Positions 49,136 to 59,119 of a stretch of DNA of 64,000 bases are shown here, piece after piece. Numbering within the stretch: position 1 is the stretch's first letter; each line of letters starts with the position of its first letter. The position numbers and the translations under genes were made by a program. The DNA lies in assembly GCA_963965975.1 (NCBI GenBank), contig OZ014414.1, positions 6,423,501-6,487,500 on the forward strand, given 5' to 3'. Below the pieces are notes generated by a model. The model did no database searches and was not told the origin of the DNA. It was given only the letters and a program-made list of their open reading frames with translations. The DNA is from Xestospongia bergquistia (taxonomy: Eukaryota; Porifera; Demospongiae; Haplosclerida; Petrosiidae).

Positions 49136-52100
49136 TATAAACCAATATTATGTCCATGTATGGAATTATAGTTCATTTACCTACTCTTCTCTCCATAGCT
49201 AAAAAAGGTAACCAATTCATCCAATCTCATCTCTTTCTAATTTGTATAACATTTCTCTTTCTTCTTTTTATTGACTATCTAGAGCTAACAAAATAACAAT
49301 ATATACTTACTATAAAAGAGACTTAACTAATATTCCACAGATCATTGCCACAAACATTGATAATGTCATTAATTAATTTTTTGTAGTAGCCACTATATTT
49401 CCGTTTATATCTTGTTTCTTTAGCAACGCATGCATTTATACAAGGTATCAAACAATTCAGCATTATCTATACTTTAAAATGGTATGAAAATGTGAAGACG
49501 ACAGAAATGACTCAAGTGGTCCCTTTTTGCGAATCCGGTCACATTAGTCTCTCATATATCATATTATATTGACACACTCACAGATATATTGTATAATATA
49601 TTATGTCATATTGTTATAACAATCAGTTTATTAAATTAAATATTTAATTATTAATATTAAATCAAATACATCTTTATAACTATTAATTTGTTCATTATAA
49701 TTGTTATAATGATAATCATATTATTATAATAATATGATTTGGTTACATGTTTATATGTTCATGTAATTGATAATTACATGTACACATACATGTAGATCAA
49801 TAGATTTATATAACTACATGTAGATCAATAATTACATTGTTCTAAATATGGATATTATGATCATAGTCATGATCATGTAGTCTAAGTGCATGTCTAAATA
49901 ATGGTATCATGACTAGCTTATCATATAGATAACAATAAACTTTGTAAACAGTGTGTTTTTTATTATGATTTAATATATTCTCTGCATGAATCTTCATCTA
50001 GACAAAGAAAAGTTATGTTGCATTCAATGTGATCATTTATCTTATACCTTATTGGCTATTTTTTCTGGCATCATTTGGTTAGTTTGGTGTTGAGATAATC
50101 GCTGGAGGAGATACCAGTGAATTTGGAGCATGATAGTCAATACAATCTGTCATATCGATATCAGTTGAAGACAATCAGTAATGACTTCATAAGCAAGACG
50201 ATGAAGTAAAAATATGCGTAACTCAATGTATATATTATTACGTTTTAAACCACGCCCTGTTTTATGGTAATCAGTTTATAAAATGTACAGTTTTACATGA
50301 TGTGTTTTTAATACTACCTTTACTTAAGCTACATCTGAATGATATCATTTGATGCTCTCTCTATCACTGACTTAATTCCTATTACCATAATATGAAGCTA
50401 GAACAGTGATATTTGATATGAGATATTAACAACAGCAGTCATTACATGAGAACAAAATAACAAGTATACATATTAATCTATATAATATATTGCATGGATT
50501 CTGTGGAATGATAATTAAATTAACTATAATACATTAGCAGATGGTAAAGAGATGACATATTATCACATGTTTAGGGAATATTTTTGTGTATATAGAACTA
50601 ATTAATTATCAGTGACTAAATGTTATTTTTATATTACAAAGAGGAAGTAGGTATGTTCACTTTATGTGTACAATGTGATCTCATAGAGACTAACTATAAG
50701 ATATTAATATAATAAAATTGGGGTCAGTATCCTGAGACCGTCAACAATGGACTTATTGATCTGTAAACATCAATCAAAAATACAATGGTTTAATGTCATT
50801 GTTAAAGATAAAGGATGAGGAAATGAAAGTGTTGTGTACAATGTAAAGAAATTGATTATACAATATCATAGATTCATAGTATTGTGATGTACTGATGTTC
50901 AGTGGAGTATTCCATAAAAGTTTATAGGGTCTATTTTGTGCATGCAAATAGATAATGCTAACTCTATTAGTGACTAAATCTTATTATAACACTAGAGGAA
51001 ATAAGTATTTGATGTTTACAATGTGATTACAGATACCAGGAATGCAAAAAAGGCTACTTAAGTTATTTCTGTCATTCTGACTTTATCATACTATTTTAAA
51101 GTATTCATAACGCTGAATTTGTTGATACTTTTGATAAACGCATGCGTTGTTAAAGTAACGATATATAAATAAGAAAACATTGGCTACTACACAAAATTAA
51201 TTTTGAGAAGAAAAAAGGAATTTAATTTATCCACCCAGGCATACCGTATACCATTCAATTCGCGAATAAATTGATCAAGCGTTTCAGTTGCTTTTGTGTA
51301 AGGAAAGAGGAATTATCTACCATCCTACTGTTTGCATTAATTTCAAGGTTTGGTTTCATCTGAAATTGGTAAAGAAGCTGTTCTATCGATATTCAACCAT
51401 TCTAAGAAAAACTGGAAAGACTCGATTATTGGTAAGTGTTATGCTACAGTGAAATTGAAAATTGTGGAAATACATTAAATTGTATTAACTTCTTTTAGTA
51501 ATGTGCTAACTAATTGTTATTACAAGTATGTAAATTATGTTATCTCTTGTGACATATCCCACATCTCCTTTTTGACAGTGGTTATGTTTCAGTAACTGGA
51601 GAGAGTGGAAAGTTGTCTCAATTGGCTGTGGTACAGATGGAAGAGGGCACACAGCATTCTTACATAATATGTTAGGGCAATGTTCCCTAATATTATCAAT
51701 AAGTACCACTGTCTCTTGGGATCTAAGCCTTTTGGGATAATAATTATAGGTGGTAGAATGTCTTGAAACAGAGTCCATGGTGTGATTAGTGCATTAAATG
51801 TATGTACTGTAGAATATGATAAAGTTTTTAATGCTAACTTTCCTATGGTAGATAATATTATAGATGAAGTTAAAAATTCTGTAAAATACCTTGTGTATTT
51901 TTGTTTGAGAAGTACAAAACAGCAGTCTGAGGAAAATTTTGTATGTCCAACCAGAAGGAAAGATAGGATGATGAAACTGTGGACCAACAAGAACTCTCCA
52001 TAAAAAGGTACTAAATTTATGAGTGTTACTGTTAATATGAAAGTAGCTCATTATAGTGCTTCTCCAAGACCATATGTCTCAAAGAAGTGGTGGAGCATGC

Positions 52101-52140
52101 TGATCATCAATGAGGTGCATTGGAATACTTCACATTGCAC
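49136..52140. other. Long gap, no gene established
   Basis: AT-rich with several short palindromes (for example ATCATATTATTATAATAATATGAT at about 49713). One exon-like block on the plus strand at about 51348-51430 (GLVSSEIGKEAVLSIFNHSK, followed by a GTAAG donor) and another at about 51590-51670 (VTGESGKLSQLAVVQMEEG) could belong to a decayed gene. I recognise no family, and overlapping minus-strand frames at 51506-52051 are equally open. Nothing else is supported. Confidence 0.35.
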
Positions 52141-52141
52141 A

Positions 52142-54823
52142 CTAAATTACCACACTTTTCTGGTCTTTTGAAATAGATTGGCCCAGGCTGACATGGACAT
52201 CATCAATGGAGGGAGAATGAGGTACTTGATATTTGAAGTGAGAGTAACCACCTTTAAGAAACTGTTTCAATTTATCCAGAGGTGGAAGAAGTGGCATTGA
52301 TAGCTTCTCGGATATTACTGAAGGGTATTGCAAATTCTCTTCTAATTGAGCCAAAAACTGCACTCAAGCTTTGAGGAAATGCAACTACCTTCAGTGCATA
52401 ATCTACAATAAGATCAGAAAACAGTCCTTCAAATGTCAAAAACAGCATATTAACCCTTGTCTTGAAGCTGTAGTGCTGTCAACTAATTTAGTAGTCAGCA
52501 GATTAACTCTGGACTTCATATTACTTCAGGAATGATGATGCCAGGAAATACTTTCTCTATCAAAAATTAATATAAAAATATCATTTAATATTACATGTAG
52601 AAAATAATGTATTTACCACAATCCTTTAAGATAGTAGTAAGCACATGGTACATTTGCTAGTAAATTTTAACAGCACACTAGCAAAAATCATTACCTTAGG
52701 GATAGGTTTAATAACGGGTACTATTAATTGCGAATTTTGCGATTTAGGTCAAAATCGCAATACTTAATACCCGCGAATATATAATATTTCATAAACGTAA
52801 TTTCGAATTTTCGATTAATTAGGAACAACTCTGCATGGTCTATGTCAAGATCAGAGTTCGAGTCCGTATCTTCTTCACAGTCTTTTGGCTCCTTCAATCT
52901 TTGTAGTATAGAGTCTGTTGCATCTTCAAATTTGCCATCCACTGGCTCTTTGTACTTCTCGCCAACTAGAGTCTCGTACTTGTCAAGGCACTGTCGATTT
53001 GAATTGTTCAATTGCTTGTTGAATTGTTCAATTTTTTTACCTCTACCAGGGGCAAGGAAGTAATTGCTAGGGGGTGGAAGAAGTCTGAGATTGTAGGACT
53101 TCTTGATGGAAGCACAATCCTACCACCTGAAGACCCATTTCATGAAATAATGACACAATAAGATATTATCTTATTAACTGATTGTAATAATAATTATTGT
53201 TGGTTATACAATAATACTATTGTTGAAGAACATTAACTTTTGGTATAATTAGTGGGTGTAGTTGATTTTTTTGCAATTCCGCAATTATTAGTACCAGCAA
53301 AATGTGAGGGGGAACCAAATCGCAAAATTAAGTACTCGTAATTAAAACTGTCCTTAAGGTAGGTGATGGTGGTTGGTATTGACATACAGCCCCTAACAGC
53401 ACATTTCTTATTAACAGAGATTTGACAGTATATTTTATAATTGCTAGTCTAGTTTTTGTAATATTGCCTCTCCATAGAGGTAGTGTGCTACTCTGACAGA
53501 ATATCAGAAAGATTGAGAGAGAGTACCATAATGACAACATACTATGTCACTGGCATGATCTTCAGGACTACTATGACTTGTTATTGTTATCTCTTGAATA
53601 TTTTTTAATGTTGTTTGGTCATCTGGAAATGTTTGACCTACTAACAATAAGCATTAATTATAAATTAATAGGCCTCTTACCATATTCACTGATAATTCTC
53701 TCAGATATCATTTTTATTTCTTCAAAATTGGATAGTACTGTAGCTAACATTTTCAAGTTCTTGTGATTGGAAGATATTGCTGTATGTACAGCGGATAATG
53801 GAGTTGCTTTCTTCTCATTTTGGGAGCCTTCCAATGACTCCATTTTGCATAGTGTTTCTTCACTGCTACATTACTCACTAAACAAGGGCTGCAGGGACAC
53901 TTTTATAGTATTGATCAGAGACTGATATCTCTCTAATAAACCTTTGGAAATCTTCTTTCACTAAGAACAAAACACATATCCACTGACTGCATGAATGATA
54001 GATCAACTTGCCTTAGTTAAGTACTAATGTATTTCATTAGCTTTCTTCATATGGTTAACAATAGGACCCTCGATGCTATCAATCACTGTTTCCCTGGTAA
54101 CAAGATGCCGTTGAGTAGTAGATAGCCAGCATTTAATTATTTCAGATAGTTTGGTGGTGTTACTTTCTTGGTTGTGTTTTAAACCATTCAAAACATTGTC
54201 AGAAACATTGAGTAATAACCCAATCTCATGACATAAGTGACTAATATCAGCTAATAATTGAGTAGCTCATGTTTAGTGGAAGTCTTCTTCAAAAGATTTG
54301 AAATATCTAAATTAATGAAGTAAGATATTAAATGAAACAACGGTTATATCAAGTCATACCTATTGTTGAGTTTGAGGCAGTATATGTTTATAGGATTGAA
54401 AAATAGGACTAGTTCCTGTACCTGGGGTATCCATTCCTATAATAAGAATGTCACAAAATCCATAAATAAACTAGTAATATATATTACATTTATAACTAAA
54501 TGTACAGATAAAATGCTCTTGTACTCACAAGTACAGGATTTCCACAATATCATGGGAACTAGAAATTTCTTTCTTCCTCAAAGCATACACCACTTGTCTT
54601 CTGGTAGTATTAGGGTTGGTATCCAACCACAACTCAAAATCTTTTTGTTATTTTGTATGAAAAATCATCTGGTAGCTTGTAAATATCATTCAACTTCTTA
54701 GCGTTCAGTTTAAGCTGAATTCCCAACTGATACCATTAATTTACTACCAATACGAATATGTTCACATAATTCACCAAATTTTGGTTTCTTTTCTAGAATG
54801 TCCTCAAAATTTCTTGCAGCCAT
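52142..54823 (-). pseudogene. Death-domain/CARD-like gene, copy 4 (mosaic, broken, 3' truncated)
   Basis: Reading from ATG 54823 (MAARNFEDILEKK): a death domain of the copy 3 type breaks after GSK by two extra bases. At about 54378-54360 comes a relic of the copy 2 first exon (PQTQ, then a GTATG donor), followed by a copy 2-type death domain (about 54296-54000) with frameshifts. The first CARD-like domain (about 53960-53650) follows. The second (about 53600-52640) is split by a transposon and closest to copy 3. The module start (about 52370-52142, PPLDKLKQFLKGGYSHFK) then stops abruptly. Coils and LRRs are absent. The order of copy 3-like, copy 2-like and copy 3-like blocks points to unequal exchange or gene conversion. 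Confidence 0.75.
52694..53359 (-). mobile_element. TA-flanked DNA transposon relic inside copy 4
   Basis: The ends CCTTAGGGATAGGTTTAAT and, complemented, CCTTAAGGACAGTTTTAAT continue as imperfect inverted repeats for about 45 bp to GCGATTT. TA flanks both sides (52692-52693, 53360-53361), and joining the flanks restores the alignment to the CARD-like exon of copy 3. A minus-strand frame of 95 codons (about 53011-52724) with an acidic DCEEDTDSNSDLDIDH stretch may be the tail of a transposase or host-derived cargo. It is Tc1/mariner-like by its target site; the superfamily is otherwise unproven. Confidence 0.8.
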
Positions 54824-55924
54824 TGACACCTTGTAAGGTGACACACCCAATGATTCTATGACCTCTGGGTGGGGGTCATTACAAGGGGGGGATAATGACC
54901 ACACCCATACTTTATTCTCCTGTATTAATGGTAAGTGTATTATATGTTTGTTATGCTTGTACATAATGAATTCATTAAAATCGTAATTGACCCCAGAACT
55001 TTTATTTTAATATCTTGTGACCATTTAATGATGGATCCATCCAATGTTAATGGGAGAATATCATGTTCTCTTGTTTAACTCCCCATTACATTAAACACAT
55101 TAGATGTAGAGTATCTATTATTATAATTCCTTAGAACATATTGTATATAAGAGAACACTAGATATTAATAGTTTAGATTAGGTTAGTAGAGCTATCCTTC
55201 TCTCTGTCTATTCAGTTTGTTTTATAGTTGTTTGTTCAACTGTGGTCTGACTTTAATCCACTTAGGTTTAGCTATGATTGGATTACACAGACATTGTTGG
55301 CTGAACCACTTAGGAAGAACTAATATATTGAGAGTAATCTGATTATTTGTTGATAGTATTACAAGAATATTAGCAGTAATGATGACATTCCTTTGATGTT
55401 AAAATATTTTACACCATCAATCTATTTAATGGGTAAGAAAATGGACAGATTAATATATACACTATAAATGTTTGGACAGGTTCATGTATAGTTAAAATTA
55501 ATAGAACATAAGAAATAGTCAGACAATAACTTTGTTTATACATTATATGTCCTTGTAGACTTCTTAATTGGACAGAATACTTCCCAAATACTCTTTCATT
55601 ATGACGATACCAGATAAACATGAGCAATGACATGATTTTGTTGATTATTTCCTTGTTATCTAAGAGGAAAATTGATATCTCTCCTCTTGAACCGACTAGA
55701 GCACTTGTTTGGAATATAGTTACTGTGAGATTATAGCTAAGTGATCAACTGACAATATTGTATTATGTGACTTAAACGGGAACGTGTTGAATAATACATT
55801 ATTACCATTTATGGACACTGGCAAGATATATCAACATGTATATGTATACGTGTTGACAATACAACCATCTGTCCATTCCTCCATCCCTCCTTCCATTGAT
55901 CCATTTATTTATTATTACATCTGC
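54824..55924. other. Gap upstream of copy 4
   Basis: A 5' flank with a hairpin at about 54865-54900 (GGGTGGGGGTCATTA against TAATGACCACACCC). AT-rich thereafter, with no gene recognised and a TCCATCC-rich run at about 55870-55910. Confidence 0.45.
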
Positions 55925-56215
55925 TAGGTTTGCCAGAAGAGTCACTAACACTTGATAAAGATCACATTTATTGGATATAATGTAATGATACTTTCATCTA
56001 CTATATCTCAAGAAATAATAGACAATTTATTAACTCTACATTTACCTAGTAATAATTCTGTAATACTTGCTACTAGTCCAGGTTTACAACTATTTCCAAA
56101 GAACTGGTGAGTAATGATAACTCTCCTCAATGTCTGACTATATTCTTCAACTGAACTTTATATTCACTAATCTCTCCTCCTACACTAAGTATAGCCTCTA
56201 GAGTCACTCTCTAGA
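55925..56215 (+). pseudogene. Receptor ectodomain scrap (beta-propeller-like plus FN3)
   Basis: About 55927-56107 reads GLPEESLTLDKDHIYWI then ISRNNRQF..., resembling YWTD-type propeller blades (L-D-xx-IYW). About 56115-56205 is close at the DNA level to 34450-34530 of the kinase pseudogene (CTCCTCAATGTCTG.CTAT; ATTCACTAATCTCTCC). It is probably a relic of a related receptor gene. Confidence 0.45.
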
Positions 56216-56339
56216 GTTGGAGACTTACCAATAAGCAAAAATATAAACAATGATGATTAATACAATATACAATATAGTATGTAATACAATATAACATTGT
56301 ATATTTGGCAATACATTATTATCATGTGATGTTAGGCCT

Positions 56340-57609
56340 GAACTGTTCCTCTTGTTTAGTTTCTTCTTCCTCTATGGTTTGTGCTATAACATCCTTTTCC
56401 GAGGATTCATTCTCTGCTATATACTCAATTGGTTCAACTTCTGACAGCTATCTATAATAATATATTTAGTTATATGTACTTGTCTGTCCATCCATCTCTT
56501 TCATCTATTCATATTTCATACAATCGTTTCTCATTTTTCACGTAACCTATATATCCTTCTTATTGTCTATCCACTATCCATCCATCCATCATTTGCTGTC
56601 CTTTGCATATAGCCTTTTATCTTTCTCTAATTGTTGTTGTACCTTCTGTTGACAAACCTAATCTATTGAAGTTGAACAATTTCCAAAGTCTAGTATGACA
56701 ACTTTTTGAAAACATAGCATGGCTTCATAGTTCTGCATTTTGATATGCCTACATTGTCCAAAGGACAGAGGAAAGTAAAAAGTGATTACATATAGACAAA
56801 ATACTTACTTGTCACTTTCTGAATTCATCCTTAATATTAGTAGAGTCTTCTAAAACCTGTAGTTAATGAGGTAATTTAGTAAACAGCTATTCAGCTTACC
56901 TGTCCATGCTCAACTTTAAATTAGAAGAGTTCATTTCTCTCAACACTAGATCCAAATACTTTTCCATCCTCTGGTCTTCTAAGAGACTAAAAATGTACAA
57001 TCACATTTCACTGTAAATATATATAATTATTTGTGTATTAATAAAAGATGTCACACCCTTTCTCATGTGATACAGTGCTACCTATATATCATAATTGCAT
57101 TTGGAGATGACAATAAAGATCATATATACTCATGTAACTAAAATAATAAAGTATAGTGGGTGTGGTCAATAATCGACATTATAACTTGGTTTTTACTGCA
57201 GTGACGTGTATTGGTGAGGACTTCCCCTTCAGATATTACATTGACTAAAAAAATATTATTTACTCCTAATAGCAGCAATATATAATATTACCGTGCATAT
57301 TTACCTCTGTCTCCTAGAACCACCGGCGGATCCAGAGTGAAAAATAGGGGGTGCACATACAAAATTTTTAACCGTAATAAATATTCATAACAATTTTCAT
57401 AGCACACCCTTTTAATTGTAAGGTGTGGCTGCAAGAAATTGTTATGAATATATTTAAAGTAATAATTATGTACCACAGGGTGTTACTGAATGATTGACTA
57501 TGAATATCATTATAGAATAAAAAGGGGGTGCCTGTCCACCCAGGCATCCCCTATATCCGCCAGTGCCTAGAACAATAACACTTACATTCATGATATTGTT
57601 TGAAGACAT
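56340..57609 (-). CDS. Unresolved minus-strand gene, head-to-head with copy 5
   Basis: A short first exon (ATG 57609, MSSNNIMN) ends at a clean GTAAGT donor at 57585. A 9-nt micro-exon (57313-57305, ETE) lies between TTCTAG and GTAAAT. Later exon-like blocks are about 56982-56902 (LLEDQRMEKYLDLVLREMNS), a NYEAMLCFQKVVIL-like helix at about 56735 and an acidic C-terminus (VEPIEYIAENESSEKDVIAQ, ending about 56340). I could not join all blocks in one phase, so the model is incomplete or the gene is decaying. The family is unknown. Its start lies about 107 bp from the original copy 5 start on the other strand, which suggests a shared promoter. Confidence 0.35.
57321..57565. mobile_element. hAT MITE with perfect 8-bp target duplication
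   Basis: CCTAGAAC occurs at 57313-57320 and 57566-57573. The ends are CACCGGCGGATCCAG and, complemented, CACTGGCGGATATAG. The 245-bp interior has G-rich ends (AGGGGGTGC; AAGGGGGTGCC) and no coding capacity. On the minus strand the duplicated target contains the TTCTAG acceptor of a micro-exon. Confidence 0.92.
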
Positions 57610-57740
57610 TGCAGCTTGATCTAAAGGGTTAAAAATATCAGATGGTGTGGGTGGGGCTGTCACGTGTCACATGAACCCCATCCAAAAGGTCATGTGTTGT
57701 CTCCAACGAAGAAGCTATGGCTGCAATAAATCTTTCTTTC

Positions 57741-59119
57741 ATAGGTGCTGGAAGCAGGGGGGCCATGGGGGCACTGGCCCCCTCAGTTTTTTTAATAGTG
57801 GGGCACAGTGGGGCATTCTATAAATTTACCTTGCCTAATGATTATTATTAGGACAATATGTGTTAAACAGTGCATTGCATATTAGATATACAATGCACTG
57901 TTTAACACATATTGTCTGACACAATGAACACATTCTGAACTAATTAATAAGAATACAGTGGTGAAAGGTCACATGTTGTAAAAAAATGTCTAAATGAGTC
58001 TGTCTGTCCTCCTGGCTAGTTCAACAAAAATCAAATGACAACTGATAGCAGCTTGAACAGTTATTCAGAGATTGAAGAAACAGAAGCAGATCTAGATGAA
58101 GAATCACTAGTTGAAAAAGAATTTCAACTAAGTGAAATTTCAGATAACGAGGATGAACCAATGGAGACTTCATGTAAAGACAATGTTGTGATATGGAAGC
58201 TGCTGTTGTGTCAAGTCAACCCTACCAGAGCACTAGTCAAAATGTCATTGTTAATACTAAGAAGCTTCAAGGTAGTAGATATCGTCAATTTTCTACTGAA
58301 TGGTATAGAGCATATCCTTGGGTAGTTCTCTGTTCTACAACTTCCAGGGCATTCTGTTATATTCAGAGCCGGTATTACCTCGATATAGGCAAATATCCAA
58401 AAGGCTTGATGGTGGTTGTGAAACACACAGATATGAAGATCCTAGAGCTTTACATAGACAAGAGTATTTTGAAGCTATGGAAACAGTAAAAGGAGTAATA
58501 ACTAGATGATTCCAACAACAAGGTATGCTGCTTGCTGCTTCTTTAGAAAAAACACTGCTTCATGCTTTTGACTGTGAATATTCTATTCCTGATGAAATAT
58601 TTCTTTATTCAAAGGATGTGAAAATTGATAAACTGAAAATACAGATTCAGATGTTACCAGACTTGCTGAAATCTTGCAATCAAGCTAATCCCTCTCAAAC
58701 AATCAACTCTGTCACTACTCTTAGAACTCTGTGTGACCTAATGAATTCTATGGAGAGTAGTAAGACAATGCTAAGTGAAGTCTTCCAACTTCTGCGTATT
58801 ATTTTGACCATACCCATTACATCAGCAACTGCTGAACGTACATTTTCAACAATGCGTAGATTGAAAAACTTTCTGCGGTCAACTATGAGTCAGACACTTT
58901 TTAACAATCTTAAGTTATTACATGTACATAAAGATAAAACTGATCAGATAGATTTGCATAATATAGCCAACCAATTTATCAATGTAAATTCTAGAAGAAA
59001 AAACTTTTTTGGGAACAATTAAAAATTAATAATAACAATGCTCATGCATGTATGTAATATAGGGTAGATCAGTTAGTGTTGAGGGTGCCCCCCCAGTTGA
59101 AAACATCTTCCATCACCTA
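57741..59119 (+). mobile_element. hAT transposon (ZMYM-like transposase, broken) in exon 1 of copy 5
   Basis: The ends ATAGGTGCTGGAAGC and, complemented, TAGGTGATGGAAGATG match the MITE at 22019-22355. Flanks TTTCTTTC (57733-57740) and TGTCTTTT (59120-59127) agree at 6 of 8 positions. Inside, from ATG 58035, an acidic N-terminal piece (SLNSYSEIEETEADLDEESL) precedes a KTFxSxWYRAYPWV-like TTF/hAT N-terminal motif at about 58265-58325. A long open block (58525-59022) ends with TIPITSATAERTFSTMRRLK, the hAT dimerisation signature. Frame changes at about 58170-58320 and 58500, and loss of most of the catalytic core, make it inactive. Confidence 0.85.

Noticed and set aside
51590..51680. TGESGKLS as a possible P-loop (missing NACHT)
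   Set aside because: Spacing does not fit GxxxxGK[ST], there is no Walker B nearby, and it is outside any death-domain gene.
51506..52051. Several overlapping minus-strand frames of 85-133 codons
   Set aside because: No recognisable domain. They overlap plus-strand exon-like text, and codon patterns do not favour either strand.
58193..58509. Alternative overlapping frames on both strands inside the hAT element
   Set aside because: They are shadows or frameshifted pieces of the broken transposase.
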